From DATAQC01 sp051001215 (GTDB lineage Bacteria > Actinomycetota > Acidimicrobiia > Acidimicrobiales > AC-14), in assembly GCA_051001215.1 (NCBI GenBank), contig JBPCNP010000151.1:1-24306 (forward strand): a DNA stretch of 24,306 bases. The letters run 5' to 3'. The notes below the pieces were generated by a model that was not told where the DNA came from, did not search any database, and saw nothing but the letters and a program-made list of their open reading frames with translations. How positions within the stretch are numbered: position 1 is the first letter of the stretch; every line of letters begins with the position of its first letter. Position numbers and translations under genes: made by a program. Below, one piece after another: positions 15,517 to 22,247 of this stretch.

Positions 15517-16644
15517 TCAGGTGACCGAGCGGTAGACCTCGGCGTGAGCCCGGGCTGAAGCGGCCCAGGTGTACCCGGCCGCGACCTCGAAGCCGAGGGC
15601 GCGCCTGCGCTCGACGTCAGGCCCCCCCGCCACCGCCGCCTCCAGGGCCTCGGCCAGCGGACCGGTGGCGCCCGGGGCAACCAGCACGGCGGCGTCGCCG
15701 GTGACTTCGGCCATGGCCGAGTCACTGGTGGTGACCAGGGGAGCACCGCAGGCCAGCGCTTCCAGGGCGGGGAGCCCGAACCCCTCCTCGAGCGACGGGT
15801 AGGCGACCGCAGCCGCGCCTCGAAGCAGAGCCGCCTTCTGCTCCTCGGAGATGTAGCCCGCCAACCGCACCCGGTGACCGTGCACCGCCGCCGCCGCCGC
15901 CGCTTCGATGGCCCGGATGCCCCACCCGCGGCCGCCGGCCAGGACCAGGCTGAGGCCGCGACGACCGGCGGCCAACCGATCGAAGGCCCGGATCAGGCTG
16001 GGGACGTCCTTGCGGGGCTCGAGCGTCCCGACGAAGGCGATGTACGGCGGCACCGCACCGATGCGCCGCAGGGCGGCCTGATCGAGCACGGCGCCGTCGC
16101 GGTCGTCGGGGTCGAGCGGGTGGAAGCGGGCGTGGTCGACGCCGTGGGGGATCACGTGCACCGGCGCCCTCGGGGCGAGAAGGGCCTCGAGGCGCTCGGC
16201 CGTGCTGGCACTGACGGCCACGATGGCGTCGGCCCGGCTGGCGGCCGTGCGTATGGCCCGGCGGAAGAACGCCACCTTGGCCGGCTCGTGCCACGACGGG
16301 TGCTCCAGGAGGGTGAGGTCGTGCACGGTGACGACCCGGGGAAGCGACGCCCGCTCGGGCATCGTGTAGTGCGGGCCGTGGTGAACGTCGACGGGCAGTC
16401 GGGACAGGATCGCCGGTAGCCGTGCCTGCTCCCAGACCAGGCGCAGGGGTCGCCGGACGGGGGCCTTGCCCAGGGCGCGGGTGTCACCCGAGACCGAACG
16501 CCACCGGGCCTCGTCGCCCCGGCGACAGATCACGGTGAGGGTCACGTCGTCGCGCCGGCCCAGGGCGGCGGCCAGGTCGAGCACGTAACGCCCCGCCCCT
16601 GCCGGGCGACCCGGGACGGCGGTGGCGTCGAGGCAGACACGCAC
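15517..16644 (-). CDS. GT4 family glycosyltransferase (A)
   Basis: 375 aa from GTG 16644. Two-Rossmann GT-B enzyme: N-domain opens MRVCLDATAVPGRPAGAGRYVLDLA (1-25), with VVTVHDL (104-110) and IVAVSAST (141-148); C-domain has IPHGVDHARFHP (165-176), FVGTLEPRKD (204-213) and the EX7E donor-site motif SLEEGFGLPALEALACG (E287 and E295). It should act in the cytoplasm on a nucleotide sugar; acceptor and sugar are unknown, mannosyl or rhamnosyl transfer being common in this group. GTG 16644 is preferred because GGAG at 16651-16654 is well placed and the fold starts there; GTG 16764 would add 40 residues of PERPG repeats and overlap the previous gene by 8 bp. Last gene of the deaminase-hydrolase-GT4-GT4 set and paralogue of its neighbour. 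Confidence 0.9.
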   Translation of the reverse strand: MRVCLDATAVPGRPAGAGRYVLDLAAALGRRDDVTLTVICRRGDEARWRSVSGDTRALGKAPVRRPLRLVWEQARLPAILSRLPVDVHHGPHYTMPERASLPRVVTVHDLTLLEHPSWHEPAKVAFFRRAIRTAASRADAIVAVSASTAERLEALLAPRAPVHVIPHGVDHARFHPLDPDDRDGAVLDQAALRRIGAVPPYIAFVGTLEPRKDVPSLIRAFDRLAAGRRGLSLVLAGGRGWGIRAIEAAAAAAVHGHRVRLAGYISEEQKAALLRGAAAVAYPSLEEGFGLPALEALACGAPLVTTSDSAMAEVTGDAAVLVAPGATGPLAEALEAAVAGGPDVERRRALGFEVAAGYTWAASARAHAEVYRSVT

Positions 16645-16646
16645 GG

Positions 16647-16654
16647 CCTTCTCC
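16647..16654 (-). promoter_or_regulatory. Shine-Dalgarno supporting GTG 16644
   Basis: GGAGAAGG on the minus strand, its GGAG 6 nt from GTG 16644. It partly lies in the first minisatellite unit, so the repeat array appears to supply the ribosome site. Confidence 0.5.
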
Positions 16655-16770
16655 GGCCCAGGGCGCTCCGGCACCGGCTTCTCCGCCCCAGGGCGCTCCG
16701 GCCCGGGGCGCTCAGGCCCAGGACCCTCCGGCCCATGACCCTCCGGCCCAGGGCGCTCAGGCACCCAGGG
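16651..16770. repeat. Degenerate 15-bp minisatellite, eight units
   Basis: Eight consecutive 15-bp units begin at 16651, 16666, 16681, 16696, 16711, 16726, 16741 and 16756. The commonest unit on the + strand is CTCCGGCCCAGGGCG, identical in units 1 and 7, with variants such as CTCAGGC starts in units 5 and 8. On the minus strand, in the GT4 A frame, the units read as repeated Pro-Glu-Arg-Pro-Gly. The TGA stop of GT4 B lies in unit 8. The array spans almost the whole junction of the two GT4 genes; whether it is translated depends on which GT4 A start is used. Confidence 0.88.
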
Positions 16771-17887
16771 ACCGCCAGAGCTCGACGTGGGCCCGGGCCG
16801 CAGCCTCCCACGTGAGTGCGGCGGCTCGTTGCCGGCCGCCTCCGGCGAGCGTCGCCCGGACGGCATCGTCGGTCGCGGCGACGACCAGGCCGTCGGCGAT
16901 GGAGCCGACGTCGCAGGGATCCACTTCGAGGGCGGCCCCACCCAGGCTGGGCATGGGGCTGGCCACCACCGGTGTGCCTGCGGCCATGGCCTCGAGCGCC
17001 GGGAGCCCGAATCCCTCGAGGAGGGGCACGTAGGCCACGACCCGCGCCCGGCCGTACAGCGATGCCAGGACGGCGTCGTCGACCCAGCCGGTCGCCACCA
17101 CGCCCTCGACGGCGCCGTCGCCATCGGCGGCGGGTGCGGACCGGCCACTCCACCCCCGGGGCCCGACCACGACCAGCGGCCATGGTTCGGGGAGCCGGGG
17201 CCGGGCCGCCCGGTAGGCGGCGAGCAGGCGGGGAAGGTTCTTGCGGGGCTCCAGCGTGCCCACGCTCAGCAGGAAGGGCGTGGTGATGCCCAGGCCGGCG
17301 AGGACGCCGTCGGCGGCGACGTGGTCGGGGTGGGGGAGATGGTCGGAACCCTCGTCGACGACCTCGACGGTGGCCACCGTCGCTCCCGCGGCGACGAGGG
17401 CGTCGGCCGTGGCGCGGGAGGGGACTACGAACAGCGAGGCCCGGTCGAGGGCCCGACCGAGAGCGGCCTCGTGCCACCGACGGCCCCGTGCCGGGAAGGC
17501 TTCGGGGACCTGGCGCCAGGCCAGGTCGTGCACGGTGACGGCGACGGGCGCCTCGCGCCGGGGAGGCACGGCGAACGACGGGGCGTGCACCACGTCGGCC
17601 CCACCCCCCGCCATGACCTTGCCGCCCGAGCCCGGCCACCCCCCGAGACCGGCCCAACCCCCGTCCCAGGCCCGCACGAGAAGGGGAGCGGGCAGGGGCG
17701 AGGCGATGACGGGGCCGAGCTCGACCAGCGGATCAGGGCCGCCCCGTGGTGCACGGCTGGCCCACAGGGCGAGGTCGGGCCCGTCGGCTCCCATGGCGGC
17801 CAGCCCTTTGGTCAGGCCCCGCATGTAGGTGCCGATCCCGCCTGGCACCGGTCGCCGCAGTTGCTCGGCCACGAGGACCACCCTCAC
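16757..17887 (-). CDS. GT4 family glycosyltransferase (B)
   Basis: 376 aa, GTG start whose first bases overlap the hydrolase stop (GTGA, 17884-17887). GT-B fold: VLVAEQLRRPVPGGIGTYMRGL (4-25, with the glycine-rich nucleotide loop GGIGTY), ADVVHAPSFAVP (97-108), VAVTVHDLAW (115-124), FVVPSRATADAL (153-164), SVGTLEPRKNL (208-218), GWVDDAVLASLY (267-278) and the EX7E motif LLEGFGLPALEAMAAG (E291 and E299). Clearly paralogous to GT4 A, likely by tandem duplication. Cytoplasmic sugar transfer from a nucleotide donor is known for the family; substrates here are unknown. A Gly/Trp-rich insertion (73-96, WDGGWAGLGGWPGSGG) between the first strands is unusual. Translational coupling to the hydrolase is implied. 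Confidence 0.9.
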   Translation of the reverse strand: MRVVLVAEQLRRPVPGGIGTYMRGLTKGLAAMGADGPDLALWASRAPRGGPDPLVELGPVIASPLPAPLLVRAWDGGWAGLGGWPGSGGKVMAGGGADVVHAPSFAVPPRREAPVAVTVHDLAWRQVPEAFPARGRRWHEAALGRALDRASLFVVPSRATADALVAAGATVATVEVVDEGSDHLPHPDHVAADGVLAGLGITTPFLLSVGTLEPRKNLPRLLAAYRAARPRLPEPWPLVVVGPRGWSGRSAPAADGDGAVEGVVATGWVDDAVLASLYGRARVVAYVPLLEGFGLPALEAMAAGTPVVASPMPSLGGAALEVDPCDVGSIADGLVVAATDDAVRATLAGGGRQRAAALTWEAAARAHVELWRSLGA

Positions 17888-18834
17888 ACCCCGCGCCCGG
17901 GATCCCGCTCAAGGGGCCGCTCGGGCCCGGGCTCCCGCTCAAGGGGCCGCTCGGGCCCGGGCTCCCGCCCGGGGTGGGCGGCGAAGTGCTCGAGTAGGAG
18001 CCGGGCCGTCGTGTGGGGCTCCTCCTCGGGGATCCAGTGGCTCACGCCCTCGAGGACCTCGTAGCGGTAGGGCCCTCGCACGTGGCGACCCACCAGGTCG
18101 GCGGCGCGCCGTCCGAGGGCGAAGTCACCGGCGCCGTAGACGTAGAGCGCCGGCACGGAGACGGCGCTGAGGCTGTTGGGCCTGGTGAGAGGGATGGCCC
18201 GGTACCAGTTCAGCGCCGGTCCGGCCGCGCCAGACCGCATGAACCGCAGGTACTCCTCGGCCCAGGCCGCCGACAGGCCCGAGCGCACCAGCACCCTCTC
18301 GAACGCCTTGCCACCCGGACCGCTCGTGATCGACAGCTCGGGCAGCCAGGGCAGTTGGTAGAAGGCCATGTACCAGGACTGCAGCGCCTGGGTGCTCGAC
18401 ACCATCGACTTCATCAGCGCCTTGGCATGGGGCGTGGCCAGCGAGGTCACCGTCCGCAGCCGCTCGGGGTGCCACGCCGCCGCCGACCAGGCGACGGCGC
18501 CGCCCCAGTCGTGACCGACGAGATGGAAGCGCTCGGCGCCGACGCTGTCGGCCAGGGCCATCACGTCGCCGACGAGATGCCTCATGGCGTAGTCGCGGCG
18601 CCGGGGGGGCCGCGCACCGGGCGAGTAGCCGCGCTGGTCGGGCGCCAGCACCCGGTGCCCGGCGGCGACGAGCGCAGGGGTGACGCCCTTCCACGAGCGC
18701 TTCGATGCCGGGAACCCGTGGAGGAGGATGACGACGTCCGCACGCTCCGCAGGCGGCGCCGCATCGGCGTCGCCAGCGCCGCTGTCGTCGACGTCGAAGG
18801 TGAGACCGTCGTGGCTGAAGGTTCGGGCGCCCAC
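17884..18834 (-). CDS. Alpha/beta hydrolase, epoxide-hydrolase-like
   Basis: 316 aa, GTG start. Motifs: oxyanion loop ILLHGFPAS (36-44), APDQRGYSPG (64-73), nucleophile elbow GHDWGG with D109, cap tyrosines in WYMAFYQLP (Y155, Y159) and NWYRAIP (Y211), acid D237 in VYGAGDFAL, and H266 in GVSHWIPEE. An Asp nucleophile plus cap tyrosines indicate the epoxide hydrolase/dehalogenase branch rather than a Ser esterase. Substrate is unknown. The last 27 residues are a repeat-derived PGPERPLER tail beyond the fold. GAGGGG a few bases upstream supports the GTG; it lies 8 bp after the dCTP deaminase stop and overlaps GT4 B by 4 bp. Its presence in a glycosyltransferase operon is unexplained and may be only transcriptional convenience. 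Confidence 0.88.
   Translation of the reverse strand: MGARTFSHDGLTFDVDDSGAGDADAAPPAERADVVILLHGFPASKRSWKGVTPALVAAGHRVLAPDQRGYSPGARPPRRRDYAMRHLVGDVMALADSVGAERFHLVGHDWGGAVAWSAAAWHPERLRTVTSLATPHAKALMKSMVSSTQALQSWYMAFYQLPWLPELSITSGPGGKAFERVLVRSGLSAAWAEEYLRFMRSGAAGPALNWYRAIPLTRPNSLSAVSVPALYVYGAGDFALGRRAADLVGRHVRGPYRYEVLEGVSHWIPEEEPHTTARLLLEHFAAHPGREPGPERPLEREPGPERPLERDPGRGV
17903..17968. repeat. 30-bp tandem duplication in the hydrolase 3' end
   Basis: Bases 17903-17938 recur exactly at 17933-17968 (period 30). On the minus strand this encodes a duplicated ten-residue unit, Glu-Arg-Glu-Pro-Gly-Pro-Glu-Arg-Pro-Leu, at the hydrolase C-terminus. The PGPER core matches the peptide encoded by the 15-bp minisatellite 1.1 kb away. 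Confidence 0.9.
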
Positions 18835-18842
18835 CGGACCCC

Positions 18843-20099
18843 TCAGGTGACCGTGGACGGATGCTCGTCGACGGTGACCGGAAGCTCCAGTTGGTTGTCG
18901 GCGGTCGCTTTCCGGGGCCGTGCCGACCTCCTGGCGTCGGCGCCCGGCATCGAGAAGTGCTTGCCCAGGGTGGTGCTCTGGCGCTGGTAGTTCGACCCGA
19001 TCCCCTGGCCGTACAGCTGGGTGGGCGCCTCCAGCATGCGTTCGAAGGTGAGCTTGCAGACCGGTTGGCGGTGCTCGATCATGAACGCCACGTCGTGAGC
19101 CCGCACCTCCAGGGCGGCCGTCGATCCCTCGAAACGGCCCTGTGCGTCATAGCCGAACCCGGGGTCGAAGAAGCCGGCGTAGTGGGTGCGTAGCTCACCG
19201 CTGGTGGGGTCGTAGGCGGTCATCTCCGCGGCCAGCCTCGGTGGGATCCGTACCGCCTCGTTGGACATGAGGAGGTAGAAGTCCCGGGGTTCCAACACCA
19301 CCCGGTTGCCGGCCTCCTTGCGCACCGGCTCCCAGTACGGCTCGGCATCGATGTCGCCCACCCGCGTCAGGTCGAGCAGCGGCGCATTGGGTTTGGCCCG
19401 GTATCCCACCCGGCCCGTCTGGTCGCCTCGGAGGTTGAGGCCGAGGAACAGGCCGTCGGACACGGCAAAGTCCATGTCGGCCACTGGCTCGTCGCCCCGC
19501 AGGAGCAGCGGTTCGCGACCCTGGACGGCGACGAGCTCGTCGTCGGTGAGCCGGGCTCGACCGACGGAGAGGCGGAGCTGGTTGAGGCTGAGGTCCTCAC
19601 GCACCCGGATGGCGAACGAGAGGGGGACGACCTCGAGGTACAACGGCCCCTCGTAGCCGGCCGGGATCTCGTCGAAGCGGTGGCTGCGGTCGCAGATCAC
19701 CCGGGTGAAGACATCGGCGCGACCGGTGGAGCTCTTGGGGTTCGCCCGGGCCCTCACCTGAGGAGGGAGCCGCAACCGCTCCTTGAGGGGGATCAGGTAG
19801 GGCCGCGTCTTTTCGAGGACGGCGTCGCCGCCGGTGAGATCGATCTCTCCCATCACCAGGCCCCTCATCCGGGCCTCCACGGGATGGCGGTCGGGCAGGA
19901 AGCTGCAGCGGAGCCGGTAGGCCACCGGCCCGAGGCGCAGGTCGAGACTGGCCGGTTGGACATTGCCAGCGGGGATGTCGGACCCCCGCCCGGACGTGAT
20001 GACTCCCGCTTCGATCGCCTGGGTCAGATGCTGGTTCGGCAGGACTCCGTCGGCGTCGGGGTCGACGCCCAACAGGTCGGCGAAGTGGAGCATCGGCAC
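18843..20099 (-). CDS. Two-domain 2'-deoxycytidine 5'-triphosphate deaminase
   Basis: 418 aa, about twice the usual Dcd length, as in the long dCTP deaminases (PRK07559/pfam06559 type) formed from two dUTPase-like halves. It should convert dCTP to dUTP for dTMP synthesis. First half: NVQPASLDLRLGP (46-58, the Dcd QPSS.DLRLG motif), NPKSSTGRADVFTRVICD (120-137) and YEGPLYLEVVPLSFAI (149-164, E156). Second half: AGFFDPGFGYDAQGRFEGSTAALEVRAHD (308-336, E331), EHRQPVCKLTFERM (342-355) and GSNYQRQSTTLGKHF (368-382). The last 35 residues are a basic, disordered-looking extension. GTG 20099 is used; ATG 20093, two codons on, is equally plausible. First gene of the minus-strand set, 8 bp before the hydrolase, and only 30 bp from a divergent start. 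Confidence 0.88.
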   Translation of the reverse strand: MPMLHFADLLGVDPDADGVLPNQHLTQAIEAGVITSGRGSDIPAGNVQPASLDLRLGPVAYRLRCSFLPDRHPVEARMRGLVMGEIDLTGGDAVLEKTRPYLIPLKERLRLPPQVRARANPKSSTGRADVFTRVICDRSHRFDEIPAGYEGPLYLEVVPLSFAIRVREDLSLNQLRLSVGRARLTDDELVAVQGREPLLLRGDEPVADMDFAVSDGLFLGLNLRGDQTGRVGYRAKPNAPLLDLTRVGDIDAEPYWEPVRKEAGNRVVLEPRDFYLLMSNEAVRIPPRLAAEMTAYDPTSGELRTHYAGFFDPGFGYDAQGRFEGSTAALEVRAHDVAFMIEHRQPVCKLTFERMLEAPTQLYGQGIGSNYQRQSTTLGKHFSMPGADARRSARPRKATADNQLELPVTVDEHPSTVT

Positions 20100-20129
20100 A
20101 CCCCATGCTACGTGCGAAAGACTAGAGGC
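20100..20129. promoter_or_regulatory. 30-bp divergent start region
   Basis: Only 30 bp separate GTG 20099 (minus) from GTG 20130 (plus), so each promoter must overlap the other gene or both mRNAs must be leaderless or nearly so. TAGCAT on the minus strand in this gap is a possible -10. On the plus strand a short AGAGG lies just before GTG 20130. No operator palindrome is evident. Confidence 0.35.
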
Positions 20130-21179
20130 GTGGTTCGTCGATCTGCCCTCGTCACGGGGGCCACAGGGTACGTGGGCTCCTACCTGCTGAGGGCGTTGAC
20201 GGCGGCCGGCTGGGAGGTGCGGGCCAGCGGTCGGCGCCCCGCGATACAGGGCCCGAGCGGCCCGCCGAGCGGGACGTCAGGTCTGGGCGATGGGGTCGAT
20301 TACGTCCGCGCCGACCTGGCCGACGACGACCTGGCCCCCCTCGTCGACGGCGTGACCCACGTCTTCCACCTGGCCGGCGCCTCCAGCTCCAAGTCCGACG
20401 ACGACGAGATGCGCCGCACCAATGTCGTCGGGACCGGTCGCCTGGTAACGGCCGCCGTCGCCTCCGGGATGGTCGAACGCTTCGTGCACATGAGCACCAC
20501 CGCCGTCTACGGCGAGGAGCTCCAGCTCCGGCTGCCGGTTCGCGAGGACGTCGAGGCCCACCCCAGCCGGGGGTATGGCAAGGCCAAGTGGGGTGCCGAG
20601 GAAGCGGTGTGGGCGGCCGTCGACGACCTCGACGTGGTCGTGCTGCGCCCAGTGTCGGTCTACGGCCCGGGAGCGGTGAAGTTGGTGGCCAGCGCCGCCC
20701 TCGACGTGGCCATCGAATGTCGGGCCGGCCTCGACTCCGTGGCCGTCGCCCGTGACCCCATCGAGCAGCGCCTCCTTCACATCGACGACCTGACCGGCGC
20801 CACCGTGCATCTCGCCGTCCACGACGATGCCGTCGGGCGGGCCTTCAACATCACGTCGGGCGAGTACCCCACGAGCCACGAGGTTGCCGGGATCCTGGCC
20901 GACGAGTTCGGTATGGCGCTGGAGCTCGCCGACGACGCCGAGTGCGGGCTGTCGACCGACGAGCGGGCGGCGACGCGCGACGAGATGCTGGCGGAGGGCA
21001 TGACCGACGACATCTTGTTCACTCCCCAGCGCTTCCGGTTCATGGCCAAGGCCAACCGCAACAACCGCCTGTCGATCGATGCCCTCGAGTCCACGGGCTT
21101 CCGTCTCACCACCACCGACACCCGCGCCGGGATCGCCGCCACCGTGGCCTGGTACCGGGAGCAGCGCTGGCTGCTGTAG
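20130..21179 (+). CDS. NAD(P)-dependent extended SDR epimerase/dehydratase
   Basis: 349 aa, GTG start. Rossmann motif VTGATGYVGSYLL (8-20, GxxGxxG), DLADDDL (62-68), HLAGASSS (80-87), then MSTTAVYGE (121-129) and the catalytic Y149-GKA-K153, followed by VVLRPVSVYGPG. These define the extended SDR family of sugar-nucleotide epimerases, dehydratases and related reductases. A Gly/Ser/Pro-rich stretch (40-55) after the second strand replaces a normal loop. The C-terminal substrate domain (about 200-349) is divergent, so the substrate cannot be named. It may supply a nucleotide sugar to the adjacent GT4 genes, but it is divergently transcribed from them and could equally act on another metabolite. 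Convergent with the L,D-transpeptidase, 13 bp apart. Confidence 0.85.
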   Translation: MVRRSALVTGATGYVGSYLLRALTAAGWEVRASGRRPAIQGPSGPPSGTSGLGDGVDYVRADLADDDLAPLVDGVTHVFHLAGASSSKSDDDEMRRTNVVGTGRLVTAAVASGMVERFVHMSTTAVYGEELQLRLPVREDVEAHPSRGYGKAKWGAEEAVWAAVDDLDVVVLRPVSVYGPGAVKLVASAALDVAIECRAGLDSVAVARDPIEQRLLHIDDLTGATVHLAVHDDAVGRAFNITSGEYPTSHEVAGILADEFGMALELADDAECGLSTDERAATRDEMLAEGMTDDILFTPQRFRFMAKANRNNRLSIDALESTGFRLTTTDTRAGIAATVAWYREQRWLL

Positions 21180-21192
21180 CCAGGCGCGACTG

Positions 21193-22029
21193 CTAGGAAA
21201 TCTCGACGGGGGTTCCGACCCCCACCATGGTGGCCAGCTTGGAGACGTCGGCGTTGGTCATGCGCACACACCCGTGGCTCACCGAGGAGCCCAGCAGGTT
21301 CGGGCTGTTGGTGCCGTGGATGGCGATCTGGCCGTTGCCCCCGCCGAAGCTGGTGAGCACGTTCGAGAAGGCGGCCACGCTGAGCTGATACGCGCCGTAC
21401 GGACCGTTCGGGTTGGCGATCTGGACGATCCCGTCGACGAAGAAGGTGCCGGTAGGTGTGGGGGTGCCTCCCGTACCGGTGGCCACGGTGACGTCGAGCA
21501 CGGTCTGGCCGTTGTCGGTGAGGGTGAGGCGGTGGGCGGCCGAATCGACCTTCACCTTGTAGGGCGTCTCGTGGAGGTGGACGTCGGAGGCCTTCACCCA
21601 GGCCGTGGCCTCGTTGGGCCGGCGGGAGATCTGCACCTCGATCCAGTCGGCGTGGCTGCCCATCACCAGGAAGGTGACGGGCAGGCCCTCGAAGGTGGGA
21701 TTGTCGACCACGTCCCCCGGCTCCGGGTCGCCGGCGTGGCTGTACAGGGCCACCCGGGGGCCGATGGCGTCGGCGATGAGGGCGGGGGAGGAGACCGGTC
21801 GCGCCCTGCCGATTCGCAGGTTGCTGCCGCCCGGGTCGGCAGAGGTGGGCTCGGTCGACGGCGGCTCGGCCACGGCTCGGGGCCGGGCCAGCGACGGCGG
21901 GATGGGGCGCGCGCGGTGGTCGTGGCGCGAGGACACCAGCCACCTGCCACCCAGGGCGGCCACGGCGACAGCCAGGACCAGCACCACCATGACCACCGGT
22001 GCCCTTGCCGGTCGGGATGTGGCGCGCAC
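21193..22029 (-). CDS. L,D-transpeptidase (YkuD domain), membrane-anchored
   Basis: 278 aa, GTG start. A hydrophobic anchor at 11-31 follows arginines and precedes a Pro/Ser-rich linker (40-70). Residues 80-150 form an SH3-like all-beta module (VALYSHAG, FLVMGSHADWIEVQIS, TAWVKASDV). The YkuD catalytic domain follows (about 156-278), with TPTGTFFVDG (190-200), H238 in IAIHGTNSP and the catalytic S251-H-G-C254-V-R. It should make 3-3 cross-links in peptidoglycan or attach proteins to it, outside the membrane. All catalytic residues are present. It is monocistronic: 13 bp from the convergent epimerase and 218 bp from ettA. No Shine-Dalgarno is visible; a leaderless start is plausible. Confidence 0.93.
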   Translation of the reverse strand: MRATSRPARAPVVMVVLVLAVAVAALGGRWLVSSRHDHRARPIPPSLARPRAVAEPPSTEPTSADPGGSNLRIGRARPVSSPALIADAIGPRVALYSHAGDPEPGDVVDNPTFEGLPVTFLVMGSHADWIEVQISRRPNEATAWVKASDVHLHETPYKVKVDSAAHRLTLTDNGQTVLDVTVATGTGGTPTPTGTFFVDGIVQIANPNGPYGAYQLSVAAFSNVLTSFGGGNGQIAIHGTNSPNLLGSSVSHGCVRMTNADVSKLATMVGVGTPVEIS

Positions 22030-22247
22030 GGGTCAAGCGTAGTGGCCGACCTCGGGCCCATTGCCTCGGCGCCTCGGCCAGGCCGCCCGTTCCTGCGCCG
22101 GGAAAACGTGGGATGTAGGCCCGGGGCACCACATAGTCTGGGGGTGGACAGCGGGGTGCAGCCCGACGCCCACCTACGCATGGTCAACGGTGCCGGAGCA
22201 ACGACTGCCGCGTGAGCCGATGGCCGCCGGGCCCGACGAGCCGTCTC
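22030..22247. other. 218-bp gap between the L,D-transpeptidase start and the ettA stop
   Basis: Holds the presumed promoter of the L,D-transpeptidase and the 3' end of the ettA transcript. I found no convincing gene, tRNA or strong hairpin-plus-T-tract terminator in it. Confidence 0.5.
22036..22041 (-). promoter_or_regulatory. Candidate -10 giving a leaderless L,D-transpeptidase mRNA
   Basis: TACGCT on the minus strand (TAnnnT), 6 nt before GTG 22029. This spacing would put the transcript start on the GTG itself, which fits the lack of a Shine-Dalgarno. No clear -35. Confidence 0.35.

Noticed and set aside
16651..16770. CRISPR array
   Set aside because: Units are contiguous 15-mers without spacers and encode a PERPG peptide; a minisatellite.
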